40,832 nt of DNA from Candidatus Thorarchaeota archaeon (GCA_019894665.1 JAGXOC010000012.1:1-40832); one strand, 5' to 3'. Positions 9,094 to 17,442 are shown, counted from the first letter of the stretch. Notes: generated by a model from the sequence alone, not told the origin. Program-made: numbers and translations.

Positions 9094-9675
9094 TCATGAA
9101 ATGGGTTGAGTAAGTACGCTTGCACGCATGGCGTTTTGGAAAAGATATTGAAAAGCTTCCATGACATTGTGGCCCTCTCTTGCAACACTCCTGAAGATAG
9201 GTACAGATGATGGTATTTTCAGATGCGTTCTAAGCTGGTCTTCTTGAATCAAACTTGGTAGATCTTGTTTGTTAAGACATATAATTAATGGAAGAGGTCG
9301 CTCTTCTTCTTCAATCATCGACATTAGCTCGTTCCAGCTTGCCAGATTTTCATCAAGAAGATGTTCTTGAGAGTCTGCAATGAAAATTACTCCATCAGCC
9401 CCAACTAATACTACTTCTCGTGTTGATCTGTAGAAGTCTTGACCCGTGGCTGACCAAATATGTGCATTAATTGTCCAGCTGCTACTCAATGAGAATGGAA
9501 TTGTGCCAAAATCACAAAACATTGTTCTTCCGACAGTATTCTCTATCGAGGTGAGCTTCTCAGCATAGTCCAGTATTGAAAACAACCATCGAATCGACGT
9601 TGTTTTTCCACTCATTGCAGGTCCAAAGAAGACTATTTTGAGTCCCACGGTACGATTGCCATAGTCGATTATCAT
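9094..9675 (-). CDS. MglA/Arf-like small GTPase
   Basis: A Ras-superfamily GTPase, about 193 residues from the chosen start. In the longer frame (start 9702) the P-loop is GPAMSGKT (27-34), the switch I threonine is in VGRTMFCDFG (T60), switch II is ATGQDFY (Q88) and G4 is NKQD (144-147). The segment GVIFIADSQ is typical of MglA-type GTPases. The usual switch II aspartate is replaced: the motif reads SATGQ rather than DxxGQ, and MglA proteins also vary here. No C-terminal cysteine for lipidation is visible. ATG 9675 is chosen because GGGGGTC precedes it by 5 nt; the frame extends to 9702. It is the last gene of an operon with a tandem roadblock protein, probably its regulator. Confidence 0.88.
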   Translation of the reverse strand: MIIDYGNRTVGLKIVFFGPAMSGKTTSIRWLFSILDYAEKLTSIENTVGRTMFCDFGTIPFSLSSSWTINAHIWSATGQDFYRSTREVVLVGADGVIFIADSQEHLLDENLASWNELMSMIEEEERPLPLIICLNKQDLPSLIQEDQLRTHLKIPSSVPIFRSVAREGHNVMEAFQYLFQNAMRASVLTQPIS

Positions 9676-9689
9676 TTTTTGACCCCCAG

Positions 9690-10610
9690 TCATGTACCCC
9701 ACATGCTATCTACCCAAGCCCCAAGTCCCGACAATGCTCCACTTTTCACACAGTCAGAGAAATCTTCATGCCATTCAGCTCTAATGAACTGAATCAAATC
9801 TGGCAATTCTCCTCCATCCCAACCAATGGCTTCGTAGAGATTTCTTTCAGTTAGGGTCGTGGATGCACCAAGTTCCCTTGCCAACCGAATTCTTGACAAC
9901 AGAGTGACTGCTCTACGAGCTGCATGAACATAGTTGCTTATTTCTTCCTCGAAAACATCTTGTGTGAGTTTCTCGGACTCATCATCCAGTTTAAGGACTG
10001 CTGTCAGAATATGATCTGACACGTTGAGACCACGTAGTGACTTTGTAAGAAGTCTTCTGATTCGCTCTAGTGATTGTTTCTTTCGAATCAATATTTTGTT
10101 CACAATCTTCTTCTCAACCTCAAGACTACTATTTGAAGATCTGACAAGTGAGAAGGTTATGGATGAAGGCGAACCCACTCTTAGTATTCCACAGTTGTTT
10201 GAGTTCATAAGAACGTGAGAGGTCATATCTTGAAGTGTACTCTCAGTCACTTGTACTCCTAATACTGTGAATCCTAATGGTATAGCTAATATCCAACCTG
10301 CAAAATGCGAAATTCTATCCATCGCAAGTCTAAGATTCCCAGAGAGTCCACAAACAATAGTTCTATTCACTTCATAGTTGTGTTTTTCTTCCTCCCAGAC
10401 TGACCGAATCTCAGTCTCAGACGTGAAATCGCGCCAGAATACTAATTTATGTCGATGGGAGCACAAAGTGGTCAAACTCTCTGTGATATCATCCACTATC
10501 TCAATATCTTCACCCGCGACAATTACTGGCATCCGTTCCAACAATGTGTTCAATAGGAGTGGGAATTGATCGCCCATCAACTCGATTAGTTTCATGATTG
10601 AATATGTCAT
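9690..10610 (-). CDS. Unrecognised 306-residue protein between roadblock and GTPase genes
   Basis: I do not recognise the family. Residues 1-150 look alpha/beta: a strand MPVIVAGED at 27-35, another KLVFWRDF at 55-62, another RTIVCGLSG, and a hydrophobic AGWILAIPLGFTVLGV at 104-119. No Walker A is present. A strongly basic helix runs from about 166 to 192, and the rest is helical with a tryptophan-containing C-terminus (ends SMWGT). There is no signal peptide, and the short hydrophobic patch is more likely a buried strand pair than a membrane span. It starts in an ATGA overlap with the roadblock gene behind GAGGAG and ends 14 bp before the chosen GTPase start. Position suggests an adaptor, effector or third regulatory partner. 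Confidence 0.75.
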   Translation of the reverse strand: MTYSIMKLIELMGDQFPLLLNTLLERMPVIVAGEDIEIVDDITESLTTLCSHRHKLVFWRDFTSETEIRSVWEEEKHNYEVNRTIVCGLSGNLRLAMDRISHFAGWILAIPLGFTVLGVQVTESTLQDMTSHVLMNSNNCGILRVGSPSSITFSLVRSSNSSLEVEKKIVNKILIRKKQSLERIRRLLTKSLRGLNVSDHILTAVLKLDDESEKLTQDVFEEEISNYVHAARRAVTLLSRIRLARELGASTTLTERNLYEAIGWDGGELPDLIQFIRAEWHEDFSDCVKSGALSGLGAWVDSMWGT

Positions 10611-11554
10611 GGCTCTCTCCTCGTTAACATCAGACCGCTATCTGAACCCCCTGACAATAGCAATTCTTTCAGATCATCTGGAACTGCAGGTTTTACTGCA
10701 GATACTTCTGCTAAGACTCGTCTTATTTCCTCAATGTAATGTTTCAGTAAAAGCCTCATTAGACCAAGCTTCTGACTATCCCTGTCCACCCACAAACTGA
10801 ACACGCCGTTCGGAACTGCATAGATGAAATGGCGTGTTTCTTCAGTTTCACATAGAACCGTTTGTAGCGAGCTATTCCTTAATGTTCGGACAACACGATC
10901 GGATGCATCATGAAGTGCAAAAGACATTGCAGCTAAACGATCGTTGGTGAATCCTTCCAATGAAACTCGAACTCCACCACTTAGTGAGAGGAACACTGAC
11001 CCTATTTTTGGGATACAGTCATGAACTTGACGTAGAAGTGCTCTGAGGCTAAGTGCTTGTGAACGGTCGAGTGATATCATGGAACGTGACACGCCGTAAC
11101 TCGTATCTCGACCTTCAGCAACAGCAAATCCTTGTAGTACTTTCTCAGTTTCATCAAGACTATAGGATCGAAGTGGTGGAAGTCTTCCATCTACGTGTTG
11201 TCTAAGAAGGAAAGAGAGTCTGGATAGATTGTCTTTCATCTCAATGAATAATGCCGCTAAATTAACTCGAGGTGCAGTTGTCACCGTCAAGAAATAATCT
11301 GGATCATTTGGTAGTGACGCAAGGAAAACCTTAGAGGTGTCAGACTCCATTAGTAAATACTTGAAATCACTATGTATGAGTTTTGCTACACCAAAGATTG
11401 CACAGGTTGAGGATGCTACTGCAAAGACTTCATCCTTACTGAACCATACTCCTGCGCTTGCAACAGGGAGCCCATCTTTTTGAATTAAGATGACATTCTC
11501 AACACCAGTGATGGCCTTAATGTTCTGTAGGGTTTCAGTTAGTTCGTCGCTCAA
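10607..11554 (-). CDS. Tandem roadblock/LC7-domain protein
   Basis: A 315-residue protein with two roadblock/LC7 domains. Domain 1 spans about 3-118 (opening ETLQNIKAITGVENVILIQ, the classic first helix and strand). Domain 2 spans about 168-281 and repeats the pattern (LRALLRQVHDCIPKIGSVFLS, closing with a helix LMRLLLKHYIEEIRRVL). Roadblock proteins regulate small GTPases: MglB homodimers act on MglA, and Ragulator and Rag C-terminal domains act in eukaryotes. Two domains in one chain could mimic a fixed dimer. The start is TTG with only a close GAGG before it, so it is uncertain. It heads the operon roadblock, unknown, GTPase with ATGA coupling to the second gene. Confidence 0.82.
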   Translation of the reverse strand: MSDELTETLQNIKAITGVENVILIQKDGLPVASAGVWFSKDEVFAVASSTCAIFGVAKLIHSDFKYLLMESDTSKVFLASLPNDPDYFLTVTTAPRVNLAALFIEMKDNLSRLSFLLRQHVDGRLPPLRSYSLDETEKVLQGFAVAEGRDTSYGVSRSMISLDRSQALSLRALLRQVHDCIPKIGSVFLSLSGGVRVSLEGFTNDRLAAMSFALHDASDRVVRTLRNSSLQTVLCETEETRHFIYAVPNGVFSLWVDRDSQKLGLMRLLLKHYIEEIRRVLAEVSAVKPAVPDDLKELLLSGGSDSGLMLTRREP

Positions 11555-11605
11555 GTCCTCAGCCCCGGGCGGAAAGTTGGGTTCAAAGTAGAATCCATCT
11601 CGCGA

Positions 11606-11614
11606 CTATATAAC
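11606..11614 (-). promoter_or_regulatory. TATA box of the roadblock-GTPase operon
   Basis: The minus-strand motif GTTATATAG lies 52-60 nt before the TTG start of the roadblock gene, in the 139-bp gap after the HD-domain gene. It supports an independent promoter for the three-gene operon, with a leader of about 25-30 nt. Confidence 0.5.
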
Positions 11615-11693
11615 CACCACACAGAATTGACTACTTCACATACTTTCTTTGCAAGTTTGGGCCGCAATCAGGTCTTATGATAGGAAAACGTTT

Positions 11694-12992
11694 TCACATA
11701 TGTATCAACGCAGTATCAGGAACTTCTTGGAAGACTTTGCGTGCAGCTCTCCCCACTTTTACGCGGTTCTTATCAAATGTATACACACGAATTACATCAA
11801 GGTATGTTTTCATCATTTCTGCAATATTTGAATATTCTGAGAGATTATGAGGAATTCTCTTTCCATCAATAATCTCAAAAATTCCTATCTCCATCGGATT
11901 AAGCTGATGTGGATTGTATGGTACTGATGGTAAAGTGGGCACATCAACTATCACCTCATCATGATTAACTCCTGCAATGGAGGCTATTTCTTCTTGGATG
12001 CTCTCGCGAACCTTACTTTTGGTAAGAATTTTAGAAACAAATCGATCTTGTGTATGAATGACCTTCTCAAAAGCAGATTTGTAAAGAATTCGTGAGTCAA
12101 GGAGATTGACCATCTTTACAGCTTCTTTAGCATCCTCTGATTCTGAGGGATTTATGCTTCGAACTCTGGATATGAGTGACATATCATCCAATTCTAAGAA
12201 TTCTTCAGGGGTTGAAAAACTGGTTAGTTCAAGTATTTTGTCTGCAGCATCAATTAACTTAACTAGCATCACTTCAACGCTGCGTACCGTCTTGTGATAA
12301 TAGACATTGAGAAACATTTCGTATCTTGCTACAAGAAATGACTCTAGTGCGCCTCTTGCTGCAATATCAAACTGCATCTGGTAGTCCTTTGTAATTTCAA
12401 TACTATCAATCAGGCGATGAATATCTACCAATCCGTAATTCACTCCACAATAGAATGAGTCCCGAATCAGGTAGTCCATCTTATCAGAGTCAATTTGTCC
12501 AGCAACAATTCCAGCTATAACTTTGTCCTTCTTTGTCTTCTGGCGGCCCCGAACTAGGTCACCAATTCGTTTCTTTGAGATTCCATCCGCCTCTAACAGA
12601 TCACCAATCTCACTCTTGAGGATTATCCACTCTGTTACATCCTCATGGTTCATACCACGTTTTTCTATGAGCACTTCCTCAAAGACATGGCTGAATGGAC
12701 CATGGCCAATATCGTGAAGAAGACCAGCTATTCTTACTTCTTGGAGCTTCTGGTCTCCTAGACCCAATCGACCCAAAAGTCTTCTACCACTGAGTCCTGC
12801 AAGATACATAACACCGATACAATGACCAAAACGTGTGTGTTCAGCTGTTGGATAAACAAAGTGGCCGCCAGAGAGTTGTTTGATTCGTCTTAGTCTCTGG
12901 TAGGGCAGTGAATTGATAATTTTAGCCTCAGTTTCAGTAATACCTATGAAACCATGGATCGGATCGTTAATCTCCATAGCAAACTTCATCAT
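11694..12992 (-). CDS. HD-domain phosphohydrolase, SAMHD1/dNTPase-like
   Basis: Predicted metal-dependent phosphohydrolase of 432 residues, related to the dGTPase/SAMHD1 group. The N-terminal NDPIHGFIGI segment is typical of the family. The HD site is complete: H57 (EHTRFGHC), H93-D94 (LLHDIGHGPFSH) and D168 (GQIDSDKMDYL). The substrate cannot be read from sequence; dNTPs are the family precedent. The C-terminal 200 residues resemble the SAMHD1-like extension. Tandem ATG codons at 12987-12992 follow GGTGA, and the second has better spacing. The XRE regulator lies 22 bp upstream on the same strand, so the two are probably co-transcribed. Confidence 0.88.
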   Translation of the reverse strand: MMKFAMEINDPIHGFIGITETEAKIINSLPYQRLRRIKQLSGGHFVYPTAEHTRFGHCIGVMYLAGLSGRRLLGRLGLGDQKLQEVRIAGLLHDIGHGPFSHVFEEVLIEKRGMNHEDVTEWIILKSEIGDLLEADGISKKRIGDLVRGRQKTKKDKVIAGIVAGQIDSDKMDYLIRDSFYCGVNYGLVDIHRLIDSIEITKDYQMQFDIAARGALESFLVARYEMFLNVYYHKTVRSVEVMLVKLIDAADKILELTSFSTPEEFLELDDMSLISRVRSINPSESEDAKEAVKMVNLLDSRILYKSAFEKVIHTQDRFVSKILTKSKVRESIQEEIASIAGVNHDEVIVDVPTLPSVPYNPHQLNPMEIGIFEIIDGKRIPHNLSEYSNIAEMMKTYLDVIRVYTFDKNRVKVGRAARKVFQEVPDTALIHM

Positions 12993-13014
12993 CTTTCACC
13001 ATCTTGAGCAAGTA

Positions 13015-13758
13015 TCACATCTGAGGGTCAAATGACCGAATCTCACGTACTAATTCCTCAGCTGAATCTATTTTTGATATACATAAAGGTAGGTGTATAC
13101 TGTCAGCTATTCGTACAGCAAGTGGATCTAATTCTTTTACTCCCTGAAGTATTACCACTGCTGGCTTTACTGCGACTGAGGTGCCAATCTGACTAGCCTT
13201 TATTGCTACCATTGGTGAACGACCCGTAGTAACATTCGTGAGAATTGCTCCGCGTTGAGTTGTCCCCCCATAGAGCCGAAGAAGCTGTTGTGGAGTCAAA
13301 TTGACGATTGCTTTAATGCTGTCAAGAACTGTGTAACCATAAATGTCCCTATCGAGTAGATTGCGGTGAGTGAGGACTTCACAATTAAGATGGTCTACAA
13401 GCAATCGTGAGGGAATCGGAACTCCAAACTCACGACTATCAAGGATTGCATCAGATGATATCTCAGGGGTGATTAATTTCTCCAGTGCCATAGCCACCCT
13501 TCCACTATCGGAAACATCCATCTCAATCAGTCCTTCGACAAAACGCTTGATTGTTTCAACTCTGGGCGATTTCCGTCTACCACTCTCATAGTCACTTATG
13601 ACGGAAGGTGAAACGTCGAGAAATTTGGCAAGATTCTTCTGGGAGATATCAAATCTTAGGCGCCATCGTCGCATAACAGCGCCAGGATTATTTTCTGCGA
13701 GACATATCTCACCAGCCATTGCTTCTGCTAGCCTCCGGAGCGCCTCACGGTTGTCCAT
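13015..13758 (-). CDS. XRE-type transcriptional regulator with C-terminal sensor-like domain
   Basis: A 247-residue archaeal regulator. Residues 25-75 form a Cro/XRE helix-turn-helix (ISQKNLAKFLDVSPSVISDY, then ESGRRKSP). The C-terminal half (about 110-240) is an alpha/beta domain found with this HTH in archaea; I believe the group is COG1709, whose ligand is unknown. The minus-strand TATA box at 13781-13790 is only 23-32 nt before the ATG, so the mRNA is probably leaderless or nearly so. It is upstream of and likely co-transcribed with the HD phosphohydrolase, which suggests the pair responds to a nucleotide-pool signal (inference). Confidence 0.82.
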   Translation of the reverse strand: MDNREALRRLAEAMAGEICLAENNPGAVMRRWRLRFDISQKNLAKFLDVSPSVISDYESGRRKSPRVETIKRFVEGLIEMDVSDSGRVAMALEKLITPEISSDAILDSREFGVPIPSRLLVDHLNCEVLTHRNLLDRDIYGYTVLDSIKAIVNLTPQQLLRLYGGTTQRGAILTNVTTGRSPMVAIKASQIGTSVAVKPAVVILQGVKELDPLAVRIADSIHLPLCISKIDSAEELVREIRSFDPQM

Positions 13759-13780
13759 AATCTCTCTGCCCTTCAGAATC

Positions 13781-13790
13781 GCTATAAAAG
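13781..13790 (-). promoter_or_regulatory. TATA box of the XRE-HD operon
   Basis: On the minus strand CTTTTATAGC ends 23 nt before the ATG at 13758. This spacing puts the transcription start at or next to the start codon, the arrangement of a leaderless archaeal mRNA. Confidence 0.55.
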
Positions 13791-13911
13791 TTGCGTAGAT
13801 GCCGATTTGAAATTCGTTGACTGCCGACTGAAAAAAAACAGGTTTGAAGTAAGCAAGGATATACCGAAGAACTCAAAGAGGTGACTTTAGCACTTCGTGT
13901 AGGTACTACAG

Positions 13912-14676
13912 ATGTTTTTCATATTCATAGTTGGTACAGCAGGTTCAGGTAAGTCCTTACTCACAGCATCACTAGAGAAGTGGTTTGTAGGTTCGGATTT
14001 GAGCGTGACTGTTGTCAATCTCGATCCTGGTGTGGAATCTCCTCCATACACAAGTGATGTTGATATCAGAGAATACGTGGACTATGGAGAAGTAATGAGC
14101 TCATTTGGGTTAGGCCCAAATGGAGCTCTTGTGGCTTCATTGGACATGGCAGTTAGTAGTGTCAATGATATAAGGGATGAGATTATTGATACTGACAGAG
14201 ACTATGTACTTGTAGATTGTCCGGGGCAGATGGAGCTTTTTGCGTATCGAAACTCAGGACCCTTGATGGTGTCTGGTCTTAGAGGCGATGATCCAGCACT
14301 TTCTCTGTACTTGCTTGATTCTAATATAGCTCGCACTCCTTCAGGATATCTCTCAACAGCTCTCCTAGGAATCTCAATCAGTATTCGATTTAGTCTTCCA
14401 CAGTTGAATGTCCTGAGTAAACCAGATATTCTAACTAATGAGGAAGTAGAAGAGATTGTGGGATGGGGTTCAGAGTTCTATCTGCTGGAGGAGGCTCTTG
14501 AATCCTCTGCAGAAGGATTACGGAGGGAATACGCAAGGTCCATTATGCAAATGCTTGAATCCCTAGACACTGCGACAGGTAATGTGCCTGTTTCAGCAAA
14601 AGAGATGACTGGAATCGATTTGCTGTATGGGGAGATGCAGCGTATCTTTGCAGGTGGCGATAATCTATACGAGTGA
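13912..14676 (+). CDS. GPN-loop GTPase
   Basis: Homodimeric GTPase of the GPN family (eukaryotic Gpn1-3 help assemble and import RNA polymerase II; the archaeal role is unclear). The 254 residues show the P-loop GTAGSGKS (8-15), the signature GPN triplet at 68-70 in FGLGPNGAL, switch II VDCPGQMELF (102-109) and G4 LSKPDIL near 163-169, with proline where other members often have cysteine. It overlaps the reading frame of the next gene, but the true start of that gene is just after its TGA stop, so the two are closely linked. Confidence 0.92.
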   Translation: MFFIFIVGTAGSGKSLLTASLEKWFVGSDLSVTVVNLDPGVESPPYTSDVDIREYVDYGEVMSSFGLGPNGALVASLDMAVSSVNDIRDEIIDTDRDYVLVDCPGQMELFAYRNSGPLMVSGLRGDDPALSLYLLDSNIARTPSGYLSTALLGISISIRFSLPQLNVLSKPDILTNEEVEEIVGWGSEFYLLEEALESSAEGLRREYARSIMQMLESLDTATGNVPVSAKEMTGIDLLYGEMQRIFAGGDNLYE

Positions 14677-14683
14677 TGGTTGT

Positions 14684-15709
14684 TTGACCAAATACTTTGT
14701 CTATTTATCTGGCGAGCACATCAGCGTAGCTAAAGCAGAGGTCAATACATTAGCTCGTTTATTGGAAGTTGATAAAACAATTCGTTGGGATGGACGTTTG
14801 GGTCTGATAGAGTCCCATAAGAATCCAGTTCCTTTTTTCCTTGAAAGAGCAGCCATGATCAAAGAAGCCGGGGTTGTACTTTCAGAAGTTGATGCACAGT
14901 ACGATTTGTTAGGAAATTTGTCTGATGACGTACTGACCAATACGATCAGACCAGAGGAAACATTCTCTGTGAGAACCATATCAGAGAACGGTGGGTTTTC
15001 GGTCAAGAAACGGTTAGGCTTTGAAGCTAGTCTTGGTGAACGTATCAAGAAGGTTGTTGGTGCAAAAGTAGACCTCAAGAATCCTCAAGCGCGCATCCTT
15101 ATTGTGTTTACTGAAGGGAATATTCGAGTATGTAAGTCGGTTGCTTCAAAGCTACGGCTAATGTTGAGAGATAGAGAGCCAGGACGAAAATCGTTTTTCC
15201 ATCCTAGTATGATGAATTCTACTCTAGCCAGAGTAATGTGTAACCTTGCAGGTGTCATGCCAGGTGAGATTGCTCTTGATCCATTTTGTGGAGGGGGTGG
15301 TATTCTGTGTGAAGCATCTCTGATTGGTGCAAAAACGATTGGTATTGATTTGAATTGGCGGCTTCTAACAGGAAGTAAGGAGAATCTTGTTTCTACGGGT
15401 AATGATTATAGTATCATTCAAGGAGACATCCGAAGTTTACCAATTCACAGATGTGATTGTATAGTAACCGATCCGCCCTATGGAAGAGCAAGTTCAACAA
15501 GAGGTGCTCAGGCTATTGAGCTTGTCGAAGCTCTTTTTGGAAAAGCAGATTTGATTCTTCGTCGTCGTAACGAGAGTATATGCATCTGTGGAAGCAGTGA
15601 GATGAACATTCAAGATTTGGCTGAAAGTATGGGACTTGTGGTGAATCAAGTTCTTCAGATTAGAGTTCATAGTGCGTTGGTTAGGGAACTACTCACGCTT
15701 GGAGTCTAG
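14684..15709 (+). CDS. tRNA (guanine10-N2)-methyltransferase, Trm-G10 type
   Basis: Archaeal Trm-G10/Trm11-like enzyme that methylates G10 in the D arm of tRNA. An N-terminal ferredoxin-like and THUMP region (about 1-165) precedes a Rossmann methyltransferase with the SAM loop DPFCGGGGILCE (from D199) and the N2-G motif DPPYG (263-267). The frame is open back to 14627, but TTG at 14684 follows GAGTGATGG and starts the protein with the strand KYFVYLSGEH, as in homologues. That leaves 7 nt after the GPN stop and 341 residues. It is interesting next to tRNA genes in this window whose D arm is interrupted or marginally paired. Confidence 0.9.
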   Translation: MTKYFVYLSGEHISVAKAEVNTLARLLEVDKTIRWDGRLGLIESHKNPVPFFLERAAMIKEAGVVLSEVDAQYDLLGNLSDDVLTNTIRPEETFSVRTISENGGFSVKKRLGFEASLGERIKKVVGAKVDLKNPQARILIVFTEGNIRVCKSVASKLRLMLRDREPGRKSFFHPSMMNSTLARVMCNLAGVMPGEIALDPFCGGGGILCEASLIGAKTIGIDLNWRLLTGSKENLVSTGNDYSIIQGDIRSLPIHRCDCIVTDPPYGRASSTRGAQAIELVEALFGKADLILRRRNESICICGSSEMNIQDLAESMGLVVNQVLQIRVHSALVRELLTLGV

Positions 15710-16131
15710 TGGTTGATGATTTTCCCGTCTTTTGTTGGAGGTGTAAACCAGTTAACAAACTCCTCAAATTCTTGCTCGGAGTCAAAAGAAAGTACAATTT
15801 CAATACTGCCCAAAGGTGGTAATTCAAGATTATCATCAATAATTCGCAATTTTCTAGCAAAAGCAGCCTGTTTGTCAAAGTGTATTTTGGTTGAAATCCC
15901 GTTCCAGTTCAAACGTAATCGTTTTCGAGCAGCATCAATTATTCTTGTTTCGTGAATGGTCTGACGCACGAGATTAACTGCGTCTCGATTCGCATAGGAT
16001 TTAGAAATCTCCAACATATCATTATTGTCAGTGGTTGTAAAATCTGACCTGCCTAGGAGATTCTCGAGAGCCGTTCCAATTTTTTTGATATCTTCAGTGG
16101 GATTCACTGGACATATGATGAGAACTTCCAT
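15706..16131 (-). CDS. UPF0201 family protein
   Basis: A 141-residue archaeal protein of the UPF0201 (COG1931) family, function unknown; an RNA-binding role has been suggested from its fold. The family hallmarks are plain: an N-terminal strand ending PVNPTED, the RIIDAAR helix near 83-89, and FDKQAAFARK near 104-113. It starts 1 nt after the stop of the UPF0200 gene (TGAGATG), so translation is likely coupled. In several euryarchaea the two are fused into one protein. It is tail to tail with Trm-G10, with a 4-bp overlap. Confidence 0.88.
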   Translation of the reverse strand: MEVLIICPVNPTEDIKKIGTALENLLGRSDFTTTDNNDMLEISKSYANRDAVNLVRQTIHETRIIDAARKRLRLNWNGISTKIHFDKQAAFARKLRIIDDNLELPPLGSIEIVLSFDSEQEFEEFVNWFTPPTKDGKIINH

Positions 16132-16132
16132 C

Positions 16133-16681
16133 TCAAGATAGCCTCTTCACTAGTTTCTTTGACTGTTCTTGGAATTCAATAATAGTGTCTTCATTTACAA
16201 GCATGATGTCGCTTAGCGCAATTACTCCTCCTAGACCTACTGAAATTTCTCTGATATCACGTTCCCTGAACACTTCCCAGCTTGGAGGTGCATCTTCACG
16301 ATTACGTTCACGGAGTCTCGTGTAACGTTCTTTTGGAGAAGTATGAACACAGACAATTACAACAGAGTCAGCGTAGTCATCGAAAACATCAATTTCTGCT
16401 ATGCTCCTACATCCCTCTATGACAACTACTTCAGAGTCAAGATCTTTCAGTTCATCCACACAGAATGATGCAACTGCTCCAGGACCATTCTTTTCTCGAA
16501 GTTCCAACATGACTTTCTTGGTATTCTCTGGATTTGGTTCAAGACCGCGTTTACGGGTTTCTTCACGTATCACATCACCCATTACAATTACTGGAATTCC
16601 AACATCATGAAATGCTTGAGCAACTCCACTCTTTCCTGCACCTGGCATACCGGTCACAATTACTAGTTTCATTTTTCCCAC
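16133..16681 (-). CDS. UPF0200 family P-loop nucleotide kinase-like protein
   Basis: A 182-residue P-loop protein resembling dephospho-CoA and adenylate kinases, matching the archaeal UPF0200 family; its substrate is not established. Walker A is GMPGAGKSG near 11-19, preceded by KLVIVT, and a VVVIEGCRS strand lies near 88-96. An LRERNREDAP lid segment and an RERDIREISVGLGGV motif, typical of this family, follow. GTG 16681 has GAGGT 6 nt upstream, and the ATG three codons later (MKLVIV) is the alternative. It is directly followed by UPF0201. Confidence 0.88.
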   Translation of the reverse strand: MGKMKLVIVTGMPGAGKSGVAQAFHDVGIPVIVMGDVIREETRKRGLEPNPENTKKVMLELREKNGPGAVASFCVDELKDLDSEVVVIEGCRSIAEIDVFDDYADSVVIVCVHTSPKERYTRLRERNREDAPPSWEVFRERDIREISVGLGGVIALSDIMLVNEDTIIEFQEQSKKLVKRLS

Positions 16682-16843
16682 CAGAAACCTCTTAGCTATA
16701 TGATGTATTTAGAAACCCCTCTAATTTGATGGGTGTCGCTACGCTTTCGTCTTGTGATTGTCCTTTAAGAATTCCCTTAGAACCCTAGCGTCACTGTAAT
16801 ATTGTGGATATGACATATTTCGGCACCTGAAGAGGTGCTAAAT

Positions 16844-17404
16844 GTGAGTACTATTGTCCGAGCTTTCTTGAGCATCGATATTGAAGATCAATCACTATTA
16901 TCCCAGATTCAAAACATACAACAGAAGCTGGACCTGAATGCGGCCAAGATGAAGATTGTCAAGAAGGAGAATATCCATTTCACCTTGCACTTCTTTGGTG
17001 ATACTCTATTAACAAAGTTGGATCAAATTCAGGCGTGTCTTGATGGAATTGTAATTGATCCCTTTGAGATTGAGGTTGTAGGAGTTGGATCATTTCCCAA
17101 CAAACGACGTCCTAGGATAATTTGGATTGGGGTTACCCATAATGCTTCCAAGATTCTCAACTTGAAGAATGAAATTGATTCCTCATTGATGGAGCTTGGT
17201 TATCAACCCGAGAAGAGAAAATATACCCCTCATGCCACCATTGCTAGGGTTCGTCATGTCAATGATTCAAAACGAATTGCAGACAATTTGGAAAGTCTAG
17301 CCAATGAAGTGATAGGTTCTATGATTATCACGAAAATCATGATGATGAAAAGTACCTTGACCTCCTCAGGACCTTTCTATGAACCCCTATGGCAGATTGG
17401 ATAG
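16844..17404 (+). CDS. thpR: RNA 2',3'-cyclic phosphodiesterase (2'-5' RNA ligase family)
   Basis: A 2H phosphoesterase acting on RNA ends. About 186 residues contain the two signature tetrapeptides, HFTL (H45, T47) and HATI (H130, T132), the latter followed by the conserved arginine in ARVR. The opening TIVRAFLSIDIED is typical. The frame is open from GTG 16835, but that GTG belongs to GAGGTG (16832-16837), which precedes the GTG at 16844 by 6 nt, so the latter is the start. The tRNA-Pro gene with two introns faces it tail to tail, 20 bp away. Confidence 0.93.
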   Translation: MSTIVRAFLSIDIEDQSLLSQIQNIQQKLDLNAAKMKIVKKENIHFTLHFFGDTLLTKLDQIQACLDGIVIDPFEIEVVGVGSFPNKRRPRIIWIGVTHNASKILNLKNEIDSSLMELGYQPEKRKYTPHATIARVRHVNDSKRIADNLESLANEVIGSMIITKIMMMKSTLTSSGPFYEPLWQIG

Positions 17405-17442
17405 CGAGGCTGTTCAAATTGAAATGGTGGGCCGGGGGAGAC

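Noticed and set aside
8852-9097. Minus-strand frame of 81 codons across the pyrG start
   Set aside because: It overlaps the true pyrG start and promoter in another frame and resembles no protein.
11551-11598. A 15-codon upstream frame whose stop overlaps the TTG start of the roadblock gene
   Set aside because: The TATA box at 11606-11614 would start transcription downstream of its ATG, so it is probably not in the message.
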